Assembly (NCBI GenBank): GCA_031308135.1
Contig: JAHLJT010003187.1
Location: 1 to 64,000 of the forward strand
Source: Acheta domesticus
Lineage: Eukaryota > Arthropoda > Insecta > Orthoptera > Gryllidae
DNA: 64,000 nucleotides
Reading direction: 5' to 3'
This document shows positions 32,277 to 44,480 of the stretch, in pieces. The position numbers and the translations under genes were made by a program. Under the pieces are notes generated by a model. The model saw only the letters and a program-made list of their open reading frames with translations, was not told the origin of the DNA and made no database searches. Every line of letters begins with the position of its first letter. Position 1 is the stretch's first letter.

Positions 32277-33714
32277 TTATTTCTTTGGTTGCTTTTTTTT
32301 CTTTCTCACCTTCTGAATGGTTGTAGAGGAACTCTCGTGGGGTTCCTCATCAACAGCAGAGTCATCCTGACTGCTGCTGGATATGGTCGGGGGGTTTTCC
32401 CGACTTTTGGCCACGGGTGACCGAGATCTATAGGGGCTCGAGGATCGTCCGATGTGATTCTCAGAGACAGAAAGAGGTGGACGGGATTTGGATGACGTAT
32501 TTTTCCTGGGAGGCGGTGTCTGTTTAAGATCGATTTCAGTAGAAGTCTCAGTGGTCGATTTCTGGTTGTGTTTTTGCACAGGTTTTTTGTACTTTGTGGG
32601 AATTATAATTTTCCCACCTTGGATACATGCCGAATCTTCGGGGAAGTCTGACGGCGACACCTGACAACTAAAGTGCGAAACTACCGCTGGGGTACAGTTT
32701 GACAACTCGCTGTTACCCCCGGGGACTTAGGTTTTGCAGCACTGGAAAAGGATCGAGATAGGTCCACTGGATTCCTGATTTGGAACCTACGCTTCGCCTC
32801 AGGGAAGGAAACCTTTTCGGTTACTCTTATTTTTTGGATTTCCCTTTCCCGGAGAAACGTGGGACACTGGTTGTCGTTGGCTGGGTGATCGCCTTCGCAA
32901 TTCACACAGTGCGGTGGTTTGTCGCAGGGTTGTGGGTCGTGAACTGATGATCCGCACTTCCCGCAAACCGCGTTTACGGACATACATCGCTGTTGGGTAT
33001 GCCCAAACCTTTGACACTTGAGCGCAAAGGGTTCGGCACATACTGCCGCACACGGAGGTTGTAGAAAGCGGTAACGATCCTTTCCGGGAGGGATGGTCGG
33101 TCAAAAGTAAGTATCAGGGTAGAAGTAGGGATCACTTTCCCCTGCTCCTTCCTTCCGATCCTGTACACCTCAGTCACGCCAAAGGTCTTAAAAAAGTTTA
33201 GAAGATCTTCCTCCGTTTCAGTAGCAAAGTCCTCGTGGTTGACTACGCCTTTGCTCAGGTTCAAAGTGGGATGAACCGTGACTACTACCTGGAGGCCGGC
33301 AATCTGCTTCGTATTTTGAATTTTTACAATCTGCTCGTCGGTACGCGCTTCAAAAAGAATGGTCCCATTCCTTTGTCGCACGACCGCTTGGAGCTTCCCG
33401 TAGTCTTCTTCGATGGCTCGCGCCAGACGGACAGCACTCACAGTTTTGAAAGTCTTTCCTTCCTCGGCACATGCCATGAGGAGAAAACGAGGCTTCTTGG
33501 GTCGATCTTCTTCTCTAGAAAAGAAACTATTCAAATCAATAGTTTCTCTCGGCACATCTCCTCTTCCTTGCGGAAGAGGGCGGGGGGAAAGGTGAAGTAT
33601 CCATATAGATGGAATAGGTTCATCCTCGTGGTCCCCACCCACCACGGAGCCCAACAAGGGGACACTCCATCGGAGTGCCAGGGTTGCCACGAGGATATAG
33701 TGGGGGAATAACAC
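32277..33714 (-). pseudogene. LINE ORF1 (gag-like, zinc knuckles), two frameshifts
   Basis: The first frame (33714-32974) includes PKKPRFLLMACAEEGKTFKTV and VRLARAIEEDYG; translation probably starts at an upstream ATG or at MACAEEG. Near 33016 the frame is lost at PNPLR, exactly where the first CCHC knuckle should begin: its first Cys codon is gone, while KCQRFGHTQQRC follows in another frame. That frame (32983-32681) has two more knuckles, CGKCGSSVHDPQPC and CVNCEGDHPANDNQC. A second shift near 32700 leads into 32705-32277, a Ser/Lys/Pro-rich tail ending KKKKQPKK. ORF1 proteins bind and package the element RNA. Two indels make this copy inactive. Confidence 0.8.
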
Positions 33715-33719
33715 AGCGC

Positions 33720-34190
33720 TGCACCGCCGTGGATTCCCCCGCTCACCCTGGAGTTCAGTACAAGACCTAGTCCGAGCCGATTGATCGGGAGTGGGTTAGC
33801 TCCCGACCGCCCGTCTAGAAGAGTCCGGGGCCAAAGCGAGTGTGTTGGAACCTACAGGGAATGTTCCCCAAAATACGTAATCAACGTACTCCTTAGTGCA
33901 AGGCGAACAGTAGCACTAGGACTAGATAGGGAAACAAACAGGTCCCTCAACTGCCAGGACACACATTCCCTCCGACACGGGTCGCCATGCACGGCAAACA
34001 CATGGGTGGGCGTTCAGCATACAGAGAAGGCCAGTGAGGAAGAAAAAGGAGTGAAAAGAACGTACATGACATGAAATGAGAAGCAAGAAGATGAAAAAAA
34101 TGGAGAAAGGAACACTTGAGAGCCTTCTCTGCATCCCCCCGTCAGGACGTGGACCAACCCACCTCGACGGGGCCATTCTGTACCATCACT
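33720..34190 (-). other. 5' untranslated/promoter region of the LINE
   Basis: More GC-rich than surrounding DNA and contiguous with ORF1. The presumed 5' end near 34190 reads GATGGTACAGAATGGCCCC in the minus direction. Internal promoters are normal for LINEs; no specific promoter element is distinguishable. Confidence 0.45.
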
Positions 34191-34199
34191 AGTTTCAAT

Positions 34200-34690
34200 A
34201 TGTTACCATATTGAGCCCCCACCCCCACACACTATGAAACGGGAGGCTTTTCCCTGCAATGAGACTTTGCCTACAACAATAACTGCGAATTAAACAATTC
34301 CAAGCAGTTAGCTGACGGAACCGAAGTAATAAACAGTCAGATTCTTCCAAACAAGATGTAGAAACGTTACACGTGATGATATACTCTGCTGCAGTCACAA
34401 TCGTGAGATCACTAGCAATCGGTGGAAAGAATGGACCAGAAACCACACAGAGTACCTCAGACGCCGAAATGGGAACAGCGAATGCAACCTGTTATTCTTA
34501 CCTTCTCTTCATCTGTCCGTGATGTTTCTTGCTTCACCGGTGGCCCAATAAACACAGCCACTGGAGGCTCCAACTCCTCCTGCACAAAGCAAAAATATGA
34601 CAAAGCAAACAGAGTGGTCCTACAACAGCAAACACATTATCGCGTTATTTGAAAGGGCTTCGCAATGTTATTTTTCAACGTGCACCTGCA
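34200..34690. other. Unassigned stretch upstream of the LINE
   Basis: No coding region or repeat recognised. Confidence 0.3.
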
Positions 34691-34694
34691 AAAG

Positions 34695-34845
34695 TCGATG
34701 CCAACAGGCGATTTTTGGTCCGCGCCGAGACTCGAACTCAGATCCAGAGTTCACGCACCGCGCAACCGCTCTGACGCACTCTCTCGGGCCGAAGCAGCTG
34801 CCTCTCCCATTCTTTCCACACGCAACTTTCAAAAAGCCAAAGAGT
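34695..34845 (-). repeat. tRNA-related SINE-like sequence
   Basis: On the minus strand the sequence contains a tRNA T-arm with a B-box-like word (CTGAG-TTCGAGT-CTCGG, stem pairs) preceded by GCGTCAGAGCGGTTGCGCGG, similar to an A-box/D-arm. The 5' acceptor strand does not pair with the 3' strand CGCGGACC and there is no clean anticodon arm. It is therefore a tRNA-derived repeat and not a functional tRNA. Confidence 0.5.
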
Positions 34846-35159
34846 TGAAGGGAATTGAGACCTGCCCATCGTTTTACGCGCCACTTGTTCATCCGCGGGG
34901 GACAAAAATGGAGTGTTTCTTTTTCAAAAATTGTTGTTCTTATATAAATTGCATTAATATACAGAAAGAATGTGAACACTAGTTAATTTTTTAAAATACT
35001 GTACATGAACTTTCTTCACAGACTAATTTATATTTTCGCGTAAATGTACTATATACAGAGAAATTAAGTTGTATAGACAAAGATATGTAACGCTGCGAAA
35101 AATGGATTTCAATGGAAATTTATGTTCTGAGTTCCCCCGATTATCAAATACGATTTTAC

Positions 35160-35760
35160 TTTCCCGTGTTCCTACGTATATACAGTAATAAAGGAAAAGT
35201 TACGTAATGCTGCGGAAAATCGATTTCGAGGTATCAGCGGAAACACGTTTCGGGGCCCCCTGATACCGAATAAGTGGATCTTTTCAAAACGTCGGTCCTT
35301 CCGTTTGTAAACACGACTACCGCCTAAACCGTACGTAGCATTTTCCCCGAAATTGATATTCCCCAGTCGCTCTGGCTCCACTCCAGGAGCGTCGATTTTG
35401 AAATACATTTTTCAAAATTTGGGGGTACTTCATATGAAGACCCTAGGACATTTTCAACATTTCTCAATAACGGCTCCAAATTTTTTCTTATACGACTAGA
35501 GTAAATTACACTTATAAAAGTGGCATAGGTACTATTTTCATTGTTAACTATGAATTTTCGATCATTCTAACATTTTGAATTTTTTGGGGGTCTTTCTACA
35601 ACTACAAAATTGAAGATAGAGTTTTTTCCTTCAAATACACTTTATTCTCCATAGTGAGTTCTGTCATTAAGAACATGTAGATTTTTTTTGAAAATTTCAC
35701 AAGTTTTCGCGCAACATTGCGAGCGATGTCTAATTTTAAAAAATAAGAAAAACACGAATA
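35160..35760 (+). repeat. Dispersed AT-rich repeat, partial copy (inner part)
   Basis: Collinear with the complement of 6100-5490: GGAAAAGTTACGTAATGCTGCG near 35190, CCGCCTAAACCGTACG near 35322, CAAAATTTGGGGGTACTT near 35414 and ACGGCTCCAAATTTTTTCTT near 35470. It breaks off near 35760, where the outer part would begin. Confidence 0.7.
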
Positions 35761-35764
35761 ATTT

Positions 35765-37515
35765 TACAAATACATATAAGAACGAATGTTTTAATACTTT
35801 TTCTACCTTCAAAATAATTATGAATAAATAAATCATTTAATGATTTTGGTCTATAGTAAAAACGCCTAATTCAGTTATAAACTCATTTAAATAAAATATT
35901 ATTAAATAATTTTAATATTTTTTTTAGTAATATGGTTCTTTTCTAGAACTACTTTAAAAATTCATGACTAATGAAAATTCGCTCCTTGTCTGTTGTCAGC
36001 TTACAACAGTGCCTCAAGTCTTACAAATGAGCACCAAGTTTCCTTCGATACAGGCCTAAATGAGATTGGAAAGCTACAAAAATACACTTACTATGAGAAT
36101 CTATACTTTGTGGTCTAAGCCATTAAGGAATTATTTATTGCTAATATAATAAGGAACTCACTGATAAGTCATTTCCCACAAAGAAACATTTTTTTTGTAC
36201 TTTCTGAATAATATTTATGGTAGAAGTAACAAGGGTATATGTCAACCCCATTCAAATCAAAAGACTGATCTTCGAATTGTGAATCTTCAACAGATATTTC
36301 TTTATGATTTATATTAGAAAGAAAAGAAACTTATTTAATTGAGCAGCACAACAAAAATGTCTACTGAATAGAAACAAAACAAGAATATGAGACAAAAATG
36401 CTAATCTATAATTGTTATGGAATCAGAAAATTAAATTAGTCAAATTAAAGTAACACTCCCTGACAACTCAACAGTCACATACAAGTGTATGTCGCCAACC
36501 AATTAATTTACTTGTCTTAAGATTAATTTTTGGGTATTTTTTATCTAGTACCAAATGTAATGGTGAACAAAATATATCTTTGCCCACTTATGCAGAGCCA
36601 CATTCAAATTAAACTCTCAGCAGTGACCTATTACAAAATTAACCCAGTATGAAACTAAACCCTCTTGGGCACTTTTTTCAATTTATCAATTTGGTGGAAA
36701 ACTAATTTTATTACAACAGAGCAACTAAAAAGTAGTTAATGGGTTCTTGTAGTAACAAGTGTCATTTATAACCATACAATTTTAACATTTTTTTTATATT
36801 TATGTGTACATTAAGAACTTCTGAATACATAAGACTTACAGGAGAAAAACAGGAAATCTACATTGCTGCACCGCAACATTTGCACAAAGTCAGAAGAAAT
36901 AAGACATACACCCAATTAAGATGAAAATCAAACACACATTATTGAAGAAAAGCACAAAGGTACAAGTCCATATCAATGTTCTTTGTAAACATATTATATA
37001 CCTAAGACTTGAAATATTTAAGCATTAGACCAATATTTCTTTCCTGTATTTTAAAACATGAAACGATCTTTCATCTGCACCTAAAAAGAAATTCTTAGTT
37101 AGACAAGTTCTTATTTGCAATGGGCAATTAATTGCAATGCAATTGTACATCAAGCAAAAGTGTTCCTTATAACTGATTACTTCCGCCCATCTCCAGATTT
37201 TAAGAATTCCCATTTCTGTTACTTTTTTATTTTATTACAATATAATGGAACAATTTTCCAATACTCAATTTTGATTCAAATAAAAATACATGGGCTCACT
37301 TTTCCATCTCTTGGAAATAGGTAAGCTAAACTTTTCTCTGGGTTTGAAGGTCATAATTCACGAACATATCTTCACAAAATTTTAACCATTGAATCTTCTA
37401 CAGCTCAAAAACTTTCAAACCTAAAACTGAAAGTTAAGAAGAATATTGCTGTAAACAATGAATATGAATAGAGTGCTTCTGATATGGATAACTCTGAAAC
37501 GTCAATTTAATTACT
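35765..37515. other. AT-rich stretch without recognisable genes
   Basis: Only short ORFs; nothing assignable. Confidence 0.35.
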
Positions 37516-37519
37516 CCAT

Positions 37520-40500
37520 ATGATCAACATCCTTCAATGGAACATTAATGGATTTCATCCTCAAAGTGACAACTTACATGTCCTTTTTACTAAATATAAC
37601 CCAGACATTATTGGTCTTCAAGACACAAATTTCCCTAATAAAAATATTCAACAACTTAAAAATTATAATATATATTACAAAAATCGTTCTAATGCTCTTT
37701 CAGGCATTGGGCTGATGCAATTAACACAAAAAAACTATTTCAAACAAAAGAAATTATAATAAACTCACAAATAGAACAGGTCTGTGTTCAATTCAACTTC
37801 AGAACATTAAAACTTATCATTTTGAATGTTTATCTCCCTAATAGCTGCAATTCATCTGAAAGAGAAATAAAAACTATCCTTTCTTTAACTCATCCTCCAT
37901 TTATTATTGTTGGTGATTTTAGTAGTCCTAGTCTCTTACGGGTTTCATATACAGAAGATTCACGAGGAAAAATCACCAAAAATATTCTAGAAGATCCCAA
38001 CATTGTTATTATGAATAAAAGAAGATTTAGTTCCTTTGACCTTTCTTGTTCATTATCTATAGGCATCTACTGGGTCTGGTATACTGAAGATTCTCCCTTT
38101 GGAAGTGATCACTTACCAATTTTACTCAGTAACACTAAATGTTCATCACAAAACTGTCACCTTAATAAATGGAAATTTAAATGGAACTAAATGGAACTTC
38201 TCGTTAGTAAATTTTAATCGGTATAGAGAATTTGTCTCTGAATTAATAGATCAAAGTATTCCTAACGATAGACTTTCTTCCATCTCCGCAACAGATATAA
38301 TAATTCATTTTACTTCATCCGTCCTTCAAGACTCTAATCTCACAATCCCTAAGAAACAGAATAAAATATGAAGGAAAAAGCTCTCCAGGTGGAGTAGTTC
38401 ATCAACCTTACAGACATGCTCTTTCTATGTTCAAGAGACATCCCACAATTTGTAACATGATTGAATACGAACATCTTTGGTTCAAAGTGAGAAGAACCTA
38501 TAAAAACAATAAACTACTTTCATGGATAAATTTCATTTGTTCAATAACATCAGCAACCAACACTTTCAGAAGCTGAAAAAAATCAACAGCAGTAAAGATT
38601 CATATCACTCTAAATATCTTCCTAAATTTATACTTTATAATTAGAGCTCTAAAGTTCAGGATTTATTTTACATAAAATAGGCAGGCAAAAAACATTTATA
38701 TTTAGTAAAATAGGCATGCAAAGAAAGGCATTTATTCTGGCTAAAGTAGAGGGCAAAACACAGGACACATTAAAAAATCCCAATTTAAAAGTAACTAATG
38801 TAAAAAAATTAATAATTAAATGATTTACATTTTTATTTTAACTCTAAATTTACATTAACACTAGCATGGAAGGAAACTACCCTTTCTTTCTAAACTTGAT
38901 CGAGTTGACGACAACAAATTTATTTTACTCGTGACCCTATCTCTACGAAATGCTATTGTGGACTCCTTTGTACCTTGAAATGGTAGGAGTGAAAATGGAA
39001 TTGTAGATTTTGTTCCTCACACTTGTGTAATCATCAGAAGGGAAGAGAGAACAAGAAGGAACTAAGAAGGGTATAATCCTCTACAGGCAGCGCTGTTCTC
39101 AAAAGGGATTAGAGGCCATACACAAACATACCACGAGATTTCTCAAAAGCAAACAAGCCTAAAGCATCAATGAAAACTGTCATCTTCCTTTCCTTTTTAG
39201 AATTTGAACACAACCTGACACTGGAGCCTTCGCGTCCACAAGACAATACACAACCGTGCCTTCACGTTGTCTAGGATAGCAGGTATGTCTCCATCTTGAA
39301 AGACATTGGCACCAGGAGGGGAAAAAAATAACGAAAAAGGCAGAAAAGACTGCAAATAAGGAAGAAAAAGGCACAAATAAGGCAAAATGCCAAAAACTGG
39401 CACCAGAAGTTAAAATAGGCAAAATGAAACTCTACCAAAACAACTCCATAAGTATGATTAAAGGACTCCTATTGTAAAAGTCATAAAATCGTAAGACATA
39501 TCAAAAGGCATTTTGCCAAACTTCTAGGCTCAATTAATAACAATCGTTTAGTCACTATTGATGAAGATATATCAAATATCCTTGCCTTGACCATTTCAAA
39601 TAACTCGCATGATATCAATTATGATAAAGAATTTCACAAATTCAGAGCCATATCATTCGTCACAATTAATAATATACTTCAAAAAAATCTTCAATCTTCT
39701 AATTCAGAATTAAACCTTCCATTTACACCCTGTGTAATCAACAATGTTTTGAATAAACTTTACAACTCAATTCCTGGACCAGATGGCATCTATAACATTT
39801 TTTCAAGAACTTTCTCCAACTGCAACACTATATATCACTTCCTTATTTAATGAACTTCTCTCTACTGGCTTTTTTCCCAACTCTTGGAAAGAATCAATTA
39901 TAATTCCAATACCTAAAAAAAATAAGAATCCTAACTTTCCTTACAGTTATCGGCCTCTTCCACTAACTTTATACAAACTATTGGAGAAAATTATATTGAA
40001 AAGACTTGCATAGATTTTAGAAATTAACAAGAAAATTTGTCTCCTTCAAAAAGGATTTCGACATTGCCGTTCTACTACAAATCACCTAAGTGATATTCAT
40101 AGTGATATCTGTAATGCCCTCATTAAACATGAACACCTTCTCTCTATAAGCCTTGATATGGAAAATGCTTACAACATTGTTTGGAGAGATAAAATTATTA
40201 AAATATACCTTCAATTGGAATTACAATGACAATATCTTGACATTTATAGCAAATTACTTAAAGAATAGTTCTATACGTGTTCAATTTCATAATACATTAT
40301 CCAACAAATACCAATATATCCAAAACAGGATCCCTCAAAGGTAAGTTATCACTGTATTATTGTTATAATCGCAATCAATGACAGAACTTTGCCAGTCCCT
40401 TGACCCCTAAAAGAATATTTCTTTGCAGATGACATCACTATAACACTCAGTAGCAAAAATATTCGCACCACTCAACAACTACCACAATCAACCATCAACA

Positions 40501-41770
40501 AACGTGTTGGTTGGACTCATGAAACAGGATTCAAAATATTCCACTCAAAATCTCAAAACATTCTCATCAATAAAAAGAATAACTTAAACGAACCACTCTG
40601 CCTCAAAATTACTCTTCAATGTCTTCATTATTGTAATGAAATAACAATTTTATGAATCCTTTGTGTCAATAAATTAACCTGAATATCACATTATCACGAA
40701 GTTGAAAATAGCAGGTCTAAAATGAATAAACATCATCAAATCTCTTTCATCTACTTCCAAGGGAAGCAATAAAAACCGTATTTTACTCACATACAATGCA
40801 TTAATACAACCAAAATTAGATCTATCGATGGATGGATGATCCAATACACACCTGTCAGGTACTTCAGCTATACTAAAGGTCATAGACATAGATTAGCATT
40901 GAATTCTTTTCAAACTAGCCCAGTCCATAGTACATATCCAGAGACTAACACTGAAACTACGGAATACTGAAGAAGAAAATAACTTTTTACGTACACTAGT
41001 TAAATTTCATTTCACCTAAATAACCCAACCCACAACAATATATTTACTAATATTTTTTAATAAATAAAGGAAAAAGAAGAATTTTCCTAAACCACTACTG
41101 TATATCTTAGATACACTTCAAGAACATGAGTCTTTTTTTGAATATCTATCCTACTTGTCTAATACATCGCCCTCCATGGCTTAACCCATACCTGAAAATA
41201 AATACAAATCTCAACTTTTTCATCAAAGAAGACGCTAACGATATTGTATATAACAATCCCTATTCAGCACACTTCAAAATCAATACAAAGACAACATAAA
41301 AATTCATACAGGTGGTTCACTCTCTAAATTTGGATCCAAAATCACAGTCAAAATTATCAAAAATATTCTTTGCACTCAAGTTACATAATTTATGCTCCAT
41401 TTTCTACTGTGAAGCTTATGCTATCCACGCTGCACTCAAATATATTTTAGAAAAGAAGATAATAAATATGTTACCTTTACTGATGCATTGAGTGTCCGAA
41501 ATTGTCACAGTCATTTAAATAAAAATGAAGGAATTATACGTCACATTAACATTTACAATGGTTTGGCCTACAAGAAAATAGACATAAATCTTTCATGGAT
41601 GCCATTCCGTATCACAGCAGCAGTATCACGGAAAGCAAGGTAATATCTTCGTGGCTTCAGCTGCTACACAAGCAACTAAACTCCCTCTCCAACATAAACA
41701 GTTTCACCTAACGACATAAAGAAAGAACTCCATAGATATCTTAAGCTCCACTGGAACACTATATGGAATA
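37520..41770 (+). pseudogene. Second LINE with endonuclease, RT and RNase H, decayed
   Basis: 37520-37759 opens MINILQWNINGFHPQSDNL and DIIGLQDTNF (endonuclease start). 37822-38190 continues MNVYLPNSCNSSE, FIIVGDF and FGSDHLPILL. After an unrelated interval, 39587-39850 gives YNSIPGPDGI, and 39783-40013 gives TGFFPNSWKESIIIPIPKK and YRPLPLTLYKLLEK. Then come FRHCRSTTNHL and DMENAYNIVWRD near 40150. The active site YFFADDITI is intact near 40420. About 41300-41700 holds RNase H-like pieces (FTDALSVRN, INLSWMPF). Domain order matches the I group. Numerous stops and shifts and an interrupting stretch (about 38650-39500) mean it is dead. Confidence 0.75.
38650..39500. other. Stretch interrupting the second LINE
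   Basis: Endonuclease/linker pieces end near 38640 and RT pieces restart near 39510, so this interval is probably an insertion. It carries repeated AAAATAGGCA words near both ends (38680-38715 and 39413-39425) but no convincing terminal repeat or target duplication. A minus-strand open piece near 39180-39300 (REGTVVYCLVDAKAPVSGC) looks protein-like but I cannot name it. Confidence 0.4.
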
Positions 41771-41814
41771 ATCATCTTGCAGTGGCCAAAAGAGAGAAGA
41801 GAAATATCAATATC

Positions 41815-43378
41815 TATGCATACGGAGATAACATTGTGGTGGCATCAAGAGATCTAGACACTAGAAGCAATATCAGACATGGACAAATGGTCTAAAGAGC
41901 TTGGTTTCAAAATTAACACACGTAAAACAATTATGTTGTTTTTCAGGAAAGGAGGAAAGACACCAGAAGGGACAGAAACAAAAACGCTTCAATGTAGAAG
42001 AAGTCAACAAATTCAAATGCCTAGGAATCACTATTCAACCTTAGGAAGCGTCTTCCCGAAACATGTAAAAAGAGGGCAGCTCAAACAATAGCTCACTGCA
42101 ACCAATGATATAAAGCTTTTAACCTTTCAACGCAGTGCCGAGGGTGAGCGCAGTCACATTTCAAGGTGGCTTTAAGTGAAAGGTGCGCTCGTTGGCACTG
42201 AGGGGGCAGGTAGCAAGCTGAGCGCATGGGGCGAGGCCTGCTGTGGGAGCATCTCAGCTCAGGTGGTGCTGCGCTTTCCAACTCTGAAAATGTTCTCTAC
42301 CCTGAGAATGCATCGCATCACATCAATAATAATAATAATAATAAAAATTACGTTAATAATACCACAAATATTATTATATATTTGTTATTATTATAATATG
42401 GAAAATGAGGAAATTGAAAGTTAAATTAAATGTATAATAGCTTCATTCATTTACATCAATATTCATTAATAATAGAAAATAAGATACATTAATTTTCTTT
42501 ACAGATACTCTTAATAATTCTCTAGGGTAAGATAGTTTTTAAAGCAAGTCCAACTTGACAATCCGGGCACCAGAATGTAGGCTCTTGATGTCTTCCATTC
42601 TTGTGACATACTCCACATTGTTTATGTTGCTTTACTTTATCACCTTGAGGTGGAATTCTTAAAAGGAAGTATTGTCGATTAATCGAATCAACAACATGTA
42701 TTGTCAATTAATTGTTTCTATAAAAACACCCACAAAGAAATAGAAACACTTTAATCAATATTAAAATATTTGTATTGAAAACAACTCGAAAAAAAAACCC
42801 GAAAATTTGTTGTAACTCACTGCCAGTGTCTATGCGCAATCATCTGTACACGCAAGCAACAGGCAAACAACCAGCACCTGTACACGGCACACCACAAATG
42901 AGAGGAAAAACAGGTAAAGATCTCTTCCGCCCTGAGACGGCTAACTGCAAATGGATAGGAAAATCCATGCCGTCCAGGTACGGCACACCGCTTAGAGGAG
43001 AAAGGAAATTGCCATTGTCAGACGGCATACCACACTGAAGGGTTAAGACAACTGAACCTTAACACAGCAATGGAAATTTTCAAAGCAAAAATTTGCCTCA
43101 CAGTATCCTACACAATAGAAATCATTTGGCCAAACCTCAAGGACAAAAACCTGCTAGTGCTCCAAAATGTAAAAGCCACATTCTTAAAAAGAATATTAGG
43201 AGTTTCCAAAACAACTAAATCAAGATGAGTTTACAAGCTGGCAAGAGAAAACCAGCTGATAGAGGATTTAAGGATTCTACTCTTCCTACCACACACACCA
43301 GCATCACAACGTGTTGTCAGAAAAGCAGAGCAAAAAGGAAACAGATCTGGCAGTAATTCTATGCCAAGGAAGCAATGA
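41815..43378 (+). pseudogene. RT fragment of a third non-LTR element, split by piggyBac
   Basis: The left part (41815-42119) reads YGDNIVVASRDLDTLE, DMDKWSKELGFKINTRKT and FRKGGKTPEG, then KFKCLGIT in another frame. The right part (43043-43378) reads RQLNLNTAMEIFKAKICL, ATFLKRILGVSK and YKLARENQLIEDLR. These are consecutive pieces of one RT C-terminal half, separated by a 920-bp insertion. The catalytic YADD-type motif has become YGDN. The clade differs from the two I-type LINEs; it resembles Outcast/jockey-like reverse transcriptases. Confidence 0.7.
42123..43042 (-). mobile_element. piggyBac-type element remnant, 920 bp
   Basis: TTAA lies at 42119-42122 and 43043-43046. Ends are CCTTTCAACGCAGTG and, in complement, CCCTTCAGTGTGG, the CCY-start typical of piggyBac. 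A minus-strand open piece (42707-42522) contains RQYFLLRIPPQGDKVKQHK, CGVCHKNGRHQEPTFWCPDC: the cysteine-rich C-terminal domain that recognises the ends in this family. The catalytic DDD core is missing, so it is an internal-deletion derivative. Near the right end, GGCAYACC words recur at about 42883, 42982 and 43024, like subterminal binding sites. A short (AAT)n lies at 42324-42343. Confidence 0.8.
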
Positions 43379-43379
43379 C

Positions 43380-44385
43380 AAATGCATATCTTGTTACTTC
43401 CTTTTAGTGACGGTAACACCTTCCCTTTCTTTTTAACTTCCACTCCTAAGATTTGCATTATATCCATAACTTACGAGGCAGAAGGCAGAGTGTGTTTTGT
43501 TTCCTCACACAGCTATTATTTGCAAAAGCCTGTCCAGAATCACTTTCCAAAACAAACACCATTGAATACGATTCACCAAAAAATTCGAGTTCCCCTTTTT
43601 GCACAATAACAAATTAAACTTTTCTGTGGAACCTAATATTCTCCTGCCCCAATCAGGATTAAACTGGGGTATTGGAGCATGGAAACTTAACACACTACCA
43701 CCCTTCTCTCAGCATAATTCAATGCTAAAAAATCTCAAGTTTCATAATGGTGATTACTTCTCCTACACCACAATAAATCCAATAATCAATTACTTTCCTT
43801 TTACTAGAAAACACAGTAATTAGTTTATGTCATTAATGCAAATATTACTCACAGAGTCATTCCAGCCATTGTCATCATTCACATCAAACGGTTCTTCTTT
43901 AACCTACATGAAACACAAACAATTATTCACACACCATTATCATACGCTGCAGTCAGAAAATATACAACTGAGTTTGAGCTACAATAATGAAGTGTTTGTA
44001 ACGCAGTACCCGAAATCACAGGACATCTTAATTTGACGAATGATACTTCAACATTAAGTCAAATATATTAAAAAAATTCTTACCGCTTCTATTTTAATAA
44101 TGCTTTCCGATAAAATATTCATCTCTTCCATCACTAACACAGCCAGATAACAAATCACAAGTGAACAATTTTTTATCCTGCTCTTGACAAATCTAAGAAA
44201 GAAACTCTCTCTAAGCAAGATGCAAGTTGTCCTAGACCCAGCCTAGACCACTGAATCAGTACGCTTGCAGCACCTTGTATAATACTACAACTTCTTTGGC
44301 AGCACCATGCGCGCTCGTGCAAGCCAGGTGCAAGCTCTTGGGTCGCAAGGGCAAGGAATGTTCACAATCCAGAGAGTGTTATCAT
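43380..44385. other. AT-rich stretch without recognisable genes
   Basis: Short ORFs only; no repeat or RNA identified. Confidence 0.3.
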
Positions 44386-44389
44386 GGAA

Positions 44390-44480
44390 TAACAGTCATA
44401 CTGTGGTCACGGTACAACCAGTATGTTCACTTGCTTCAAAACGTGTTTTTGCTTCCGCCATGTTCTTGGTTGTCAGCCAA
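44390..44480 (+). repeat. Imperfect inverted repeat, left copy, flanking P-like copy 2
   Basis: GGTACAACCAGTATGTTCACTTG and TCCGCCATGTTCTTGG (44455-44472) match, in the same order, the complement of 50555-50650. The second word is identical over 16 bases. Confidence 0.5.

Larger units (their letters stand above)
28520..34190 (-). mobile_element. Nearly complete I-clade LINE (non-LTR retrotransposon)
   Basis: Read on the minus strand, the order is a 5' untranslated region (about 34190-33720), a gag-like ORF1 with zinc knuckles (33714-32277), an endonuclease (32267-31614), reverse transcriptase plus RNase H (31641-28615) and a short 3' UTR. Presence of RNase H and a CCHC-bearing ORF1 places it in the I group. 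A few small frameshifts break the ORFs; everything else looks fresh. The exact ends are estimated, as no target duplication was identified. Confidence 0.85.

Noticed and set aside
34695..34845. Functional tRNA gene
   Set aside because: The T-arm pairs but the acceptor stem and anticodon arm do not, so it is at most a SINE.
28060..35760. The idea that the I-clade LINE split one copy of the dispersed repeat into the 27.9 and 35.2 kb pieces
   Set aside because: The left piece is the outer part and the right piece the inner part in the same orientation, which is the wrong order for a simple split.
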